Shown in pieces: positions 43,517 to 52,408 of a DNA stretch of 64,000 nt. The notes under the pieces are model-generated. The model did not search any database. It saw only the letters and a list, made by a program, of their open reading frames with translations, and was not told the DNA's origin. The stretch is from an uncultured Bacteroides sp. (GTDB taxonomy: Bacteria; Bacteroidota; Bacteroidia; Bacteroidales; Bacteroidaceae). Where the stretch lies: positions 1 to 64,000 of the forward strand of contig UQTJ01000002.1 in assembly GCA_900544075.1 (NCBI GenBank), read 5' to 3'. The first letter of the stretch is position 1, and every line of letters starts with the position of its first letter. The position numbers were made by a program, and so were the translations under genes.

Positions 43517-44314
43517 GTATCAAGCAAACACAATTATATAGACTAACGTCTTCTATTTTATTATTTCAGTGAACACTCACTGAACAGTAAACGAACACAA
43601 TCTAAACAGTATGCCTTCCTCAACAACACGTTTTTTTATTTATCAATAATCTTATCATTTAATGACTCACATTCAAACCATCACCTATAAGAATATCATT
43701 CAAGAAGGAAATCCCCTCTTCCTCTATTTCAATTACAATAATCCATGGATTCTGTATTTTACCTCCAATTTAAAGTATAAAACCGAACATATGATATCGT
43801 CACATAGAAACCATATTCATTTTATCAACATCAAAAAGACACAAAACAACACAATATCATAACATATCCAAATCACAAACCAACACTTATAAAATACAAA
43901 TATTAAATCATTTCGGCAATAACTTTATATTTCAACCATTAAAACAGAAAGCATCGTTAATCATAGCCATAAATTTAACATCTACAATAAACAAAATATA
44001 CCCAATCCGTATCAGAAAACGACCTGTTTTTTGACTTAAAACGAACCGGAATCTTAAATCGAACGACGAAGCATTTTTTTCATGATGATTTTTCACCTTA
44101 TTTTTGCTCTATTTTATCATTAATCATAGGCAAAAACATACATTACAGATTAACACAATATATAGATTTTATACTACACAAAGATATAATAGACAAATAT
44201 AACAATACATTTTTAGGCATAAACCACACAACAAGTAGAAATAAGCCTTATTTAAGACATCTCAAGAATTATAAAATACTGAGCAGGACTTACTTATGCC
44301 TTATACATTAAAAT
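43517..44314. other. AT-rich intergenic stretch at the right edge of the accessory region
   Basis: About 800 bp with no convincing gene. It holds an inverted repeat TTCAGTGA-ACAC-TCACTGAA (43565-43584), CAGTAAACG at 43585-43593 (complement of a word at the left operon edge), and a possible plus-strand -7 box TATTTTTG at 44099-44106. A 66-codon open frame (43662-43862) is low complexity and not supported. No integrase remnant or tRNA is seen. Confidence 0.5.
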
Positions 44315-44362
44315 CTCAAGATTCCAAAATATCAAATTGACATTTTGAAACCTTGAGTTTTT
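44315..44362. terminator. terminator after the amidase gene
   Basis: CTCAAG (44315-44320) and CTTGAG (44352-44357), with inner pairing CAAAAT/ATTTTG, form an imperfect hairpin with an A-run on one side and TTTTT on the other, usable in both directions. Confidence 0.65.
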
Positions 44363-44394
44363 ATAGCTTCACATCCGAAACTATCACACAGCTT

Positions 44395-45186
44395 TTATCT
44401 TCTCTTATAATCCTTCACTATCGCCTCAGTTATCCAGTTGGCCAAGGCCTGACGGTTGTTAGGAATCACCAGACGCTTCTGGTCAAGGGCGTTCTGCATA
44501 TTGCCAAGTTCCATAAACACTGCGACAGGAGTGGTATTTCTCAACACATAAAGATTACGCTCGCTCACTGTTCCGCTGAAGCCCCTACCCGGCTGATGCT
44601 TTCTGTATTTGCCTTTGAAAGTCTTTTGAATTTCTGTTGCAAGACGCTCTCCGTATTTGCTTTTAGGAGCATGATAGAAATAAACGTCTGTCTGTTTGCT
44701 TCTTGAACGACTGTCAACGTGAATGAATATGGCACGCTTGTAACTGCTCTTGTCCTTACGGTAGAGATTATTTATAGCCACACACCTCTGTTTCAGACGC
44801 TCAATCTGATTAAGAGGAATCGGCTTGCCCATACAGGTCTCACGCTTACTGTTCTTCAGAATATACGAATCGCGGATACCGTCTTTAGCATCCTGAATGA
44901 TAAAATATACTTTTGCCCCTCTTCCCAGAAGTTCCTTGCCCAGACGCAGTATTATATCGTATGCGTATTCATCCTCATGAAGCTCCTTTCCCTGATACTT
45001 GCCTATACAGCCGGGGTCTGGGCCTCCATGTCCGCTTACCAGATAGAACACAGCTCCCTTCAATGATGAGGAAGTAACCTTGTAGGATGAATGCGACTTA
45101 CCGAAAAGAGGTTCTTTTTTAGTTTGAGCCGATAACGAAAAAGATATTACACACAAGAATGACAATAATAAACAAATGCGCTTCAT
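44395..45186 (-). CDS. N-acetylmuramoyl-L-alanine amidase (Amidase_3), exported
   Basis: Peptidoglycan hydrolase cleaving the bond between N-acetylmuramic acid and L-alanine. A signal peptide (about 1-20) precedes the zinc-dependent Amidase_3 domain: VSGHGGPDPGCIG with the first zinc His, KELHEDEYAYDIILRL with the Glu, IFIHVDSRSRSK with the second His, and the catalytic Glu in VFMELGNM. The 263-residue protein has no separate cell-wall-binding domain. It is 9 bp behind the TlpA-like gene and shares its transcript. Confidence 0.92.
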   Translation of the reverse strand: MKRICLLLSFLCVISFSLSAQTKKEPLFGKSHSSYKVTSSSLKGAVFYLVSGHGGPDPGCIGKYQGKELHEDEYAYDIILRLGKELLGRGAKVYFIIQDAKDGIRDSYILKNSKRETCMGKPIPLNQIERLKQRCVAINNLYRKDKSSYKRAIFIHVDSRSRSKQTDVYFYHAPKSKYGERLATEIQKTFKGKYRKHQPGRGFSGTVSERNLYVLRNTTPVAVFMELGNMQNALDQKRLVIPNNRQALANWITEAIVKDYKRR

Positions 45187-45195
45187 AAGTTATTG

Positions 45196-45735
45196 TCAGT
45201 CTTTTAACATTTCATCTATCTTCTTGCACAGTGACTTGAACTCATCGTCGTTGAAAAGTCGTGTCAGCATAACAATCTTTCCATCACGGTCGATAAGCAC
45301 ATTTCTTGTTATTCCGGCTTTTCTTTCCGCATAAAGCGCAAAGATATCTGCTCCTGGGTCAAGACCAAGCGGATACGTTACCTTTGTCTGCTTTGCAAAA
45401 GCCTTAACACGCTCCAACGGTTCATCACGGTCTATTCCGTAAAGGGCAAACTCTTTGTTGTCCTTATGCTTCTGCCATATATCGCTCTCAATGTAAGGCA
45501 TCTCCTTACGGCATACTCCGCACCAGCTTGCCGTGAACTGAAGCATGACCACTTTTCCGCGGAGTGATGAAAGTTTCACTTTAGTTCCGTCTGTGAGAGT
45601 CATTTCGAAATCAGGAGCCATATCTCCTACCTTTACTATATATCCGGCCTTATCGGCTACAGGATTTTGCGACATCAAATTTGTTACACTAAAAAGGCAG
45701 AAGAACATGGCTGCCAACATGACAAGTCTTTTCAT
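45196..45735 (-). CDS. TlpA-like thioredoxin-fold protein, exported
   Basis: A 179-residue periplasmic disulfide or redox protein. A signal peptide (about 1-22) is followed by a TlpA/AhpC-type fold with the redox motif WCGVC in LQFTASWCGVCRKEMP (about residues 67-82) and the typical strand GDMAPDFEMTLTDGTKVKLSSL before it. Partners could be cytochrome or envelope proteins with cysteines; none is identified. It heads a two-gene unit with the amidase. Confidence 0.9.
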   Translation of the reverse strand: MKRLVMLAAMFFCLFSVTNLMSQNPVADKAGYIVKVGDMAPDFEMTLTDGTKVKLSSLRGKVVMLQFTASWCGVCRKEMPYIESDIWQKHKDNKEFALYGIDRDEPLERVKAFAKQTKVTYPLGLDPGADIFALYAERKAGITRNVLIDRDGKIVMLTRLFNDDEFKSLCKKIDEMLKD

Positions 45736-45835
45736 AAGTTTCTGAATTTATAATTGATGATTTAAATTTATATTTTATCCGGGGTAAAGTTACGAAAAAA
45801 CATCGGTACTGTGAAGGATGTGAAAGATTTGTAAA

Positions 45836-45901
45836 CATAAAAAAGATGAACAGCAACATGACAAGACAATTTTTTCAGTCTTAAAATGTTACTGTTCATC
45901 T
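45836..45901 (-). terminator. terminator of the acyl-CoA carboxylase operon
   Basis: AGATGAACAG-C-AACAT (45844-45859) pairs with ATGTT-A-CTGTTCATCT (45886-45901) and encloses AAGAC/GTCTT. On the minus strand a run of T residues follows. Confidence 0.85.
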
Positions 45902-45924
45902 GCTGTTATTATTTGCCTATCTTA

Positions 45925-47457
45925 TTACAAAGGCATGTTTCCATGTTTCTTAGGAGGATTGCTCTGACTCTTGTTCTGAGTCATTTCCAATGCCTGGATA
46001 AGTTTGTAGCGTGTATCTCTCGGGAGAATGATTTCATCGATATATCCCTGCTCTGCTGCACGGTAAGGATTAGAGAATTTCTCCTTGTATTCTTCTACAG
46101 CCTTAGCCTTTTCTTCAGGTGTAGCCTTGCGATAAAGGATATTTACAGCTCCATCAGCACCCATAACGGCAATCTCGGCTGTAGGATATGAGAAGTTTAC
46201 ATCCGAACCGATTGGCTTACTGTTCATCACGATGTATGCACCACCGTATGCCTTACGTGTGATAACTGTAATCTTAGGCACTGTAGCCTCAGCGTATGCA
46301 TAAACGATTTTTGCTCCGTGACGGATGATACCATTGTGTTCCTGGTCGCAGCCCGGCAAGAATCCGGGTACGTCAACGAACGAAATGATAGGAATATTGA
46401 AACAGTCGCAGAAACGGATGAAACGTGCTGCCTTGTCTGACGCATCGATGTCAAGCACACCGGCAAGATATGCAGGCTGGTTCGCTACGATACCTACAGA
46501 ACGGCCGGCCATACGGGCAAATCCCACTACCATATTCTTTGCAAAGTGTGGCATTACTTCGTAGAAGTACTGGTTGTCCACTACAGGCTCGATGATGTTC
46601 TTGATATCGTATGGCATGTTCGGGTCGTCAGGAATAACTGACATCAGCGATTCGTCTGCTCTGCGGATATCATCTGAACATGGCTGGACAGGAGCATCTT
46701 CCATATTGTTTGACGGAAGGAAGCTCAACAGCTCACGGATACCCATGAGAGTTTCTTCTTCTGTATCGCTGAGGAAGTGAGTCACACCGCTCTTGCTGCT
46801 GTGTGTGTACGCACCGCCGAGTTCTTCCTTATCGACTTCTTCGTGAGTTACAGTCTTGACTACATCCGGTCCTGTGATGAACATATGGCTCTTTTCCTTC
46901 ACCATGAAGATAAAGTCTGTAAGTGCAGGAGAATAGCAAGCACCACCGGCACAAGGACCAAGGATAGCAGAAATCTGAGGGATTACACCAGAAGCGATAG
47001 TATTCTGATAGAAGATAGAAGCATAACCAGAGATACTTCCCACACCTTCCTGAATACGTGCGCCACCCGAGTCGTTCAAGGCAATTACAGGAGCACCGTT
47101 CTTGAGTGCCAACTGCTGTACCTTAACTATCTTCTGTGCGCCTGTAGCACTCAGTGTACCGCCATATACTGTGAAATCGTATGCATATACATAAACCAGA
47201 CGTCCGTCTATTTTACCATAACCGCACACGATACCGTCGCCAGGAATATGGTTCTTTTCCATACCGAAGTCTGTGCAGTGATGTATCACGAACTTGTCTA
47301 TTTCGTTGAATGTACCTTTGTCAAGCAACATGTCTATACGTTCGCGGGCAGTCATATGTCCGTTTGCATGCTGTTTTTCCACACGCTCTACTCCACCGCC
47401 CTGAGAAGCTTTCTTATCGAGCTCCTGAAAATATTTGTATTGTTCTTCTGTTGTCAT
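45925..47457 (-). CDS. acyl-CoA carboxylase carboxyltransferase subunit (propionyl-CoA/methylmalonyl type)
   Basis: The 510-residue carboxyltransferase of a biotin-dependent carboxylase. The crotonase-like double domain is complete: GERVERVEKQHANGH-type start (GVERVEKQHANGHMTARERI), GGARIQEGVGSISGYASIF, the acyl-CoA-binding GPCAGGACYSPALTDF, and the second-domain VDVPGFLPGCDQEHNGIIRHGAK with KAYGGAYIVMNSK. Best family match is propionyl-CoA carboxylase beta/methylmalonyl-CoA decarboxylase alpha. With the two genes upstream it forms one operon; in Bacteroidales this belongs to the succinate-propionate route. Carboxylation or decarboxylation direction is not readable from sequence. Confidence 0.93.
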   Translation of the reverse strand: MTTEEQYKYFQELDKKASQGGGVERVEKQHANGHMTARERIDMLLDKGTFNEIDKFVIHHCTDFGMEKNHIPGDGIVCGYGKIDGRLVYVYAYDFTVYGGTLSATGAQKIVKVQQLALKNGAPVIALNDSGGARIQEGVGSISGYASIFYQNTIASGVIPQISAILGPCAGGACYSPALTDFIFMVKEKSHMFITGPDVVKTVTHEEVDKEELGGAYTHSSKSGVTHFLSDTEEETLMGIRELLSFLPSNNMEDAPVQPCSDDIRRADESLMSVIPDDPNMPYDIKNIIEPVVDNQYFYEVMPHFAKNMVVGFARMAGRSVGIVANQPAYLAGVLDIDASDKAARFIRFCDCFNIPIISFVDVPGFLPGCDQEHNGIIRHGAKIVYAYAEATVPKITVITRKAYGGAYIVMNSKPIGSDVNFSYPTAEIAVMGADGAVNILYRKATPEEKAKAVEEYKEKFSNPYRAAEQGYIDEIILPRDTRYKLIQALEMTQNKSQSNPPKKHGNMPL

Positions 47458-47459
47458 AA

Positions 47460-47975
47460 TTAGTCTTCTTTAATAATATCCAAAGTCATAACCACCTGAT
47501 TGGCATTTACAGAGTCACCTTCTTTTACAAGGATTTCCTTAACCACGCAAGGAGCGCTCACCTTGTAGTTGCTCTGCATCTTCATAGCTTCGATAACCAC
47601 TACGATATCTCCGCTTTCAAGTCTGTCGCCTACAGCTACCGGTATACTTACTATCTTACCCGGCATAGGAGAAACAATCTTGTCCTGCTGTTTTTCCTCG
47701 CCACCCTTGCGCATACGAAGATACTTGGCCTGTGAATCTATAATATCAATATTGTATGACTGATAATGAGCATTTACTGTATAACTCTTTCCGCCTTCCT
47801 TACGGATAAGCTCTGTATTATACGATTTTCCGTCATGGATAATAGAGCAGCTTCCGTTTTCGGCCATAACTATATCAACGTCGTAAGGTACTCCGTCGAT
47901 AGTTAGCTGCACTTTGTTTCCATCTTTGCTGACCAATGATACATCAGCAACTCTGTTTCCTATATGTATTTCCAT
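47460..47975 (-). CDS. biotin carboxyl carrier protein of the acyl-CoA carboxylase
   Basis: A 171-residue carrier. The C-terminal biotinyl domain (about 98-168) has the canonical VIEAMKMQSNYKV with the biotinylated lysine in AMKM and a preceding SPMPGKIVSI. The N-terminal half (about 1-90) is a beta-rich segment seen in methylmalonyl-CoA decarboxylase-type carriers. It is encoded 2 bp before the carboxyltransferase start and 12 bp after the biotin carboxylase stop, so the three subunits are made together. Confidence 0.93.
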   Translation of the reverse strand: MEIHIGNRVADVSLVSKDGNKVQLTIDGVPYDVDIVMAENGSCSIIHDGKSYNTELIRKEGGKSYTVNAHYQSYNIDIIDSQAKYLRMRKGGEEKQQDKIVSPMPGKIVSIPVAVGDRLESGDIVVVIEAMKMQSNYKVSAPCVVKEILVKEGDSVNANQVVMTLDIIKED

Positions 47976-47987
47976 TTGATTAACTAC

Positions 47988-49499
47988 TTAAATTCTAAGT
48001 ACACCTTTTTGCAATCCAAATTCTTTCCATCTGCTGATAGGACGGTTATCTGAAGAAGCACCCTTATTTTCTTCAAGGTTCATCAGATAGTCTATATAAG
48101 CAGCTATCATAGCGATGTTTTCTGTTTCTTCTTCCTTCTTGCCGGCCCATTCCTTCAGCATATCCTGATGTTTAGGAATGAAAAGTGTATTGTAATGACC
48201 TTCAACGAAGTCAGGAACATTCATTATATGACGAAGGTAACTGATATTTGTCTTCAGACCGGTAATCTTGTACTCGTAAAGCACACGGCGCATACGCTCT
48301 ATAGCAAATTCACGTGTAGTAGCCCATACTATCAGCTTACCTATCATAGGGTCATAATAGATAGGAATTTCGTAGCTTTCATATACATAGCTGTCTATAC
48401 GAACACCGATACCGTTAGGTTCCATCAGCTGTTTGATAATACCCGGTGAAGGCATGAAATTATTGTCTGTATCTTCCGCACAAATACGGCATTCGATAGC
48501 ATGTCCTCTCTGTTTCAGGTCTTCCTGTTTCAGATGCAAAGGTTCGTTGTTTGCTATTCGCAACTGTTCCTTAACAAGGTCAACACCAACAACCTCCTCA
48601 GTGATAGGATGTTCCACTTGAAGACGTGTGTTCATTTCGAGGAAATAGAAGTTACGGTTCTTGTCTACGAGGAATTCGATAGTACCCGCGCCCTTATAGT
48701 TCACAGCCTTTGCAGCAGCTACGGCAGCCTTACCCATCTTCTCGCGCAACTCAGGAGTTACGAATGGTGATGGAGTTTCCTCAACTACTTTCTGATTTCT
48801 GCGCTGGATAGAACACTCTCTTTCGAACAAATGTATGGCATTTCCATAATTGTCGCCCAAAATCTGGAACTCGATGTGATGAGGTTCTTCTACGAATTTT
48901 TCCAGATATACAGTATCATCGCCAAAAGATGACATAGATTCTGAACGGGCAGTGTTATAAGCCTCTTCCACCTCAGCCTCGCTATGGATAAGACGCATAC
49001 CTTTACCGCCACCACCCATAGAAGCCTTAAGCATAACAGGGTAACCTATCTCATTACATATTCTCTTTGCTTCTTCTACGTTCTGCAAAGGTTTTTCTGT
49101 ACCGGGAACTACAGGCACTCCGGCTGCAATCATGTGTTTTCTTGCCGAAATCTTATCGCCCATAGCATCCATTGTTTCAGGATCCGGACCGATAAAGATA
49201 ATTCCTTCCGCTTTACATCTGCGGGCAAATTCTGAATTTTCAGAAAGAAAACCATATCCCGGATGAATAGCATCTGCACCATGACACTTGGCTGCCTCAA
49301 TGATTTTGTCAATGTTCAAATAACTCTCACGAGATGCAGCAGGACCTATGAAACAAGCTTCATCTGCATATAATACGTGGCGAGCCGCTCTATCGGCCTC
49401 TGAATATACAGCCACTGTTCTGATTCCCATCTCACGACAAGAACGCATAACACGAACTGCAATCTCTCCACGATTAGCTATCAATACTTTCTGTATCAT
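47988..49499 (-). CDS. accC: biotin carboxylase subunit
   Basis: ATP-dependent carboxylation of the biotin on the carrier protein. The 503-residue protein starts MIQKVLIANRGEIAVRVMRSCRE as in AccC/PccA, with the ATP-grasp loop KASMGGGGKGMRL, the catalytic EMNTRLQVEHPITEEV and the C-terminal biotin-carboxylase domain (GHAIECRICAED). A short C-terminal extension (about 470-503) is not part of the minimal domain. It opens the three-gene carboxylase operon. It could also serve acetyl-CoA carboxylase; the neighbours favour the propionyl-CoA type. Confidence 0.93.
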   Translation of the reverse strand: MIQKVLIANRGEIAVRVMRSCREMGIRTVAVYSEADRAARHVLYADEACFIGPAASRESYLNIDKIIEAAKCHGADAIHPGYGFLSENSEFARRCKAEGIIFIGPDPETMDAMGDKISARKHMIAAGVPVVPGTEKPLQNVEEAKRICNEIGYPVMLKASMGGGGKGMRLIHSEAEVEEAYNTARSESMSSFGDDTVYLEKFVEEPHHIEFQILGDNYGNAIHLFERECSIQRRNQKVVEETPSPFVTPELREKMGKAAVAAAKAVNYKGAGTIEFLVDKNRNFYFLEMNTRLQVEHPITEEVVGVDLVKEQLRIANNEPLHLKQEDLKQRGHAIECRICAEDTDNNFMPSPGIIKQLMEPNGIGVRIDSYVYESYEIPIYYDPMIGKLIVWATTREFAIERMRRVLYEYKITGLKTNISYLRHIMNVPDFVEGHYNTLFIPKHQDMLKEWAGKKEEETENIAMIAAYIDYLMNLEENKGASSDNRPISRWKEFGLQKGVLRI

Positions 49500-49569
49500 G
49501 CTCTATTTTTTTGGTTTATATTCTTTTTATAACGCATGCCCATCATGGCACACTAAATCAAATTCTGTG

Positions 49570-49577
49570 CAAAAGTA
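49570..49577 (-). promoter_or_regulatory. probable -7 box of the carboxylase operon
   Basis: Minus-strand TACTTTTG about 70 bp before the biotin carboxylase start. No -33 box at standard spacing. Confidence 0.5.
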
Positions 49578-49702
49578 TTAAAAGAATCACAAACACATGC
49601 TTAATAACATGTTTTTAAACAATATTCAGCTATCTATTTCATGTTTTTTAACTACTCAAAATCTGATTTACTACAAATGCCACATGGATATAGCAAAATA
49701 AC

Positions 49703-49772
49703 AAAAAAATCCGAACAACAATAGCATAGTGTATCGGCACCTGCCTTATACAATATACTATTGTTATCCGGA
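49703..49772 (-). terminator. terminator of the phosphatase gene
   Basis: AACAATAG and CTATTGTT arms plus outer TCCG/CGGA (49710-49713 and 49769-49772) form a long imperfect hairpin, followed on the minus strand by seven T residues (49703-49709). Confidence 0.7.
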
Positions 49773-49798
49773 CCTAATATTATAATCTTAAAAGAGGA

Positions 49799-50746
49799 TT
49801 ATTTCTTACGCGAAACTGTGTATATCACCTTTCCTTCCTTATTTATCATATGGAGATTAAGTTCCTTCTTATCGGCCGAAATCAATGAGAATCCGGTATC
49901 GTTACTGCAGAATTTTGTTCCATCCACAGGTTTAACCTTACGGCTTAGCGAACCTGAAGTATTCACTACATAGTCTATTTTGCTATCAGACTTACGGATA
50001 TGCTGGAAGTTATGGATGTGTCCGCACAAATACATGTCAACATTCGCATGCTTGCGAAGGATAGAGTCAAGTCTTTTCTGCAAATCAAGTCTTTCAGAAT
50101 CATCTTTTCCTGTTTCGGCATATATAGGATGGTGTCCTACTACGAGAACCCAGTCTTCTTTGGCAGCAGCCAAAACTGAATCTATCCATGCAAGCTGTTT
50201 GTTCATATCTTGCTTGCATGCATCAGGATATTTTTCTGTATCTTCACGATATTTATCAAGAAGAGGTGCTGTATCTACCATTACAAAACGCACTGTCACT
50301 CCGTCGTTCTCCATAGCGAATGTATAATAACGGTCCGGCATATTCCATCTTGCGCTGACTTTACTATAGTCTATCACAGCCTGAGTATTACCGCGATATT
50401 CATGGTTTCCAAGAATTGCATACCATGGAATCATAAGTTCAGGGTGGCTGTAAACAAGTTCGTAGTTAGTCATCCAGAGAGGGTCATTCACACTGCGTAC
50501 ACCTTCAAAATGATGGACATCTCCGGCTGCTATCACACATTCAATGTCTACATTTTCGGCCATTGTACCCATCAGCTCAGCTATAGGTTTCTGGTCATAA
50601 TATCCGTTACGTCCCAAGTCATTGGCAAGATAAAAATTCAAAGGCTTTTCCAGAGCTTTCCAACTTTCCGGTGTCTGGGCAAAAGAAGCTGCAACAACAA
50701 ACAATGCAACAAATAATGCGATAATGTTCTTTCTAAATGAAGTCAT
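49799..50746 (-). CDS. calcineurin-like metallophosphoesterase (purple acid phosphatase type), exported
   Basis: A 315-residue secreted phosphohydrolase. The signal peptide (about 1-23) ends near SFA-QTPES. The dinuclear metal motifs are all present: NDLGRNGYYDQ (position of the GDxG motif, with Asp in ND), AAGDVHHFEG, GNHEYRGN, VVGHHPIYAETG and CGHIHNFQHI. The overall pattern resembles tartrate-resistant acid phosphatases rather than nucleases. The substrate may be an organic phosphate scavenged outside the inner membrane. It has its own -7 box and terminator, so it is not in the TonB-receptor transcript next to it. Confidence 0.9.
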   Translation of the reverse strand: MTSFRKNIIALFVALFVVAASFAQTPESWKALEKPLNFYLANDLGRNGYYDQKPIAELMGTMAENVDIECVIAAGDVHHFEGVRSVNDPLWMTNYELVYSHPELMIPWYAILGNHEYRGNTQAVIDYSKVSARWNMPDRYYTFAMENDGVTVRFVMVDTAPLLDKYREDTEKYPDACKQDMNKQLAWIDSVLAAAKEDWVLVVGHHPIYAETGKDDSERLDLQKRLDSILRKHANVDMYLCGHIHNFQHIRKSDSKIDYVVNTSGSLSRKVKPVDGTKFCSNDTGFSLISADKKELNLHMINKEGKVIYTVSRKK

Positions 50747-50789
50747 AATGTTATTCTATTTTAAAATTAAAATCTTATTAATTACAGTA

Positions 50790-50797
50790 CAAAAGTA
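50790..50797 (-). promoter_or_regulatory. probable -7 box of the phosphatase gene
   Basis: Minus-strand TACTTTTG, 43 bp before the start codon. A -33 box is not evident. Confidence 0.5.
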
Positions 50798-50848
50798 CTT
50801 GCCAAATCTGAAATGAATCTGAAAATCTTTCCTGGAATGAAACATTCT

Positions 50849-50881
50849 CAAAAAATAAGTCCGAAACTCGTCCGGACTTAT
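50849..50881 (-). terminator. terminator after the beta-helix lipoprotein gene
   Basis: ATAAGTCCG (50855-50863) pairs perfectly with CGGACTTAT (50873-50881), followed on the minus strand by TTTTTTG. Confidence 0.9.
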
Positions 50882-50905
50882 CTCATACTTATTATGATTA
50901 AATGA

Positions 50906-52366
50906 TTATTTCTGGCCATATGCACCATAGCGTGCAGCAGGTGCAGGAGAGTTATAAGTTTTGCCATTTACAGTCAAACCAGTAGAAAGGAATGCCGGCT
51001 GCATTGCTGCATCTGTTCCGCTGTAAGCCCCATTTAAAGCTGGAGAACCTGCCTGAAGATGGAAATCATATTTCTGAGTTCCATCATTCTCAAACAACTG
51101 ATAATCAAGAAGACGAACTGCATTAATATCAAAGCCTGTAAAATTAGGATCTTTAGAATCATTCTGAGTAGCGACTATTGAATTTATGTCTACTTTTTCT
51201 GTATCATACATACCGACCTGTATCGGTTGATCATTATCATCTTCGTCAGACAACTCATAATTGTGATTATAACCTTGCCAAGATGAAGTAATATTTTCAT
51301 CATAAATATATTCTGCATCGTCAATTTCCTGTGAACCGGAAGCATAGTAGTTATAATCAATTACAGAATTATCTCTATCATAACGATCAGATGATTCTTG
51401 ATTCCAGAAAGGAGTCGTAGCCTTAAACTTACTGTTTACTATCAGATTATTAAATACATGTACACAAGCATTTTCTTCTACATATATACTTCCACCTTTA
51501 TCGCTATCGCGTCTCCATCCTGCATTTACAATAGTATTGTTATATGCCTGAATCTTAGCCTGTCCGCGTTTTTCACTTTGTGATTTGCTTGACAGTTTCA
51601 AACCATTAGTATTTGGAGCATACATCAGGTTTCCTGCAACATCGACTACACATCCGGATTTTACGTTTACTGCTTCTTCACCTGTTGCACCATTTGCACA
51701 GAAAATGTTATTGGTTATAATAGCATTACCTCCCATCATATAGATAGCATCAGATACACCATAACGCAGTATAGAGTTTGTAATTACATAATTACCTGAA
51801 ATATTAGTAGTAGTAATTTGAGGATAAGCATCATCACCTGCTTCGTAAATTCCTGCAGCAGCTGCCGGAGCACCTTCCAACACTTCACCACCTACATATT
51901 CAATGATAGTATGATCTATAAGCATTTCCTTACATGTTTCTGTAGCAACGATACCACCCCATTTACCTTCAAATATATTAGCTTCAGTTCTTTCATTTTC
52001 AGGAATTGAGAAAAGAATAGGTTTTTCTTCAGTACCCTGGCAATAAAGATTACCTTTTACAGTAAACTCTATTGGCAATTCGTTCATTCCAACTTTTCCT
52101 GTTGCAATAACCTGAACACCTTCTTTAATAATAAGAGTCTTACCTTCAGGAACTGTAAAATGATCTTTCAATTCAACAACCTTACCTGCTTCCCATTCTA
52201 CTACATCATTGTTTGTAAAATCACCCAAGTCAGTAGAGTCTTCTACTCCAGAATTGTTGTCTTTGTCTGTGTCTGAATCACCTACAGTTTCTTCAGTACA
52301 AGAAATTGTCATTAATGACAAGCTAATCAATGCAGCACTTGCCCAAAAATAATTCTTAAGTCTCAT
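50906..52366 (-). CDS. right-handed beta-helix surface lipoprotein
   Basis: A 486-residue lipoprotein. The signal peptide ends with a lipobox TISC (Cys at about residue 23), followed by an acidic, Asp/Ser-rich linker that is typical of lipoproteins exported to the Bacteroidales surface. The middle (about 120-330) has repeated short strands with Asn/Ile ladders (ISGNYVITNSILRYG, GNAIITNNIFCANG, NNTIVNAG, VFNNLIVNS), the pattern of a parallel beta-helix. The C-terminal PALNGAYSGTDAAMQPAF region is seen in similar Bacteroidales proteins. It is 42 bp behind a TonB receptor gene and probably works with it as a surface ligand-binding partner; the ligand is unknown. Confidence 0.8.
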   Translation of the reverse strand: MRLKNYFWASAALISLSLMTISCTEETVGDSDTDKDNNSGVEDSTDLGDFTNNDVVEWEAGKVVELKDHFTVPEGKTLIIKEGVQVIATGKVGMNELPIEFTVKGNLYCQGTEEKPILFSIPENERTEANIFEGKWGGIVATETCKEMLIDHTIIEYVGGEVLEGAPAAAAGIYEAGDDAYPQITTTNISGNYVITNSILRYGVSDAIYMMGGNAIITNNIFCANGATGEEAVNVKSGCVVDVAGNLMYAPNTNGLKLSSKSQSEKRGQAKIQAYNNTIVNAGWRRDSDKGGSIYVEENACVHVFNNLIVNSKFKATTPFWNQESSDRYDRDNSVIDYNYYASGSQEIDDAEYIYDENITSSWQGYNHNYELSDEDDNDQPIQVGMYDTEKVDINSIVATQNDSKDPNFTGFDINAVRLLDYQLFENDGTQKYDFHLQAGSPALNGAYSGTDAAMQPAFLSTGLTVNGKTYNSPAPAARYGAYGQK

Positions 52367-52408
52367 TTTTCAAAAATTTAAAATTGTTAGTCTATATATT
52401 AATACCTA

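Noticed and set aside
43662..43862. 66-codon open frame in the AT-rich gap
   Set aside because: Low-complexity translation, no promoter, no homology pattern; long open frames by chance are expected here.
46777..47463. 228-codon plus-strand open frame
   Set aside because: Antisense shadow of the carboxyltransferase gene, Cys- and His-rich translation without family resemblance.
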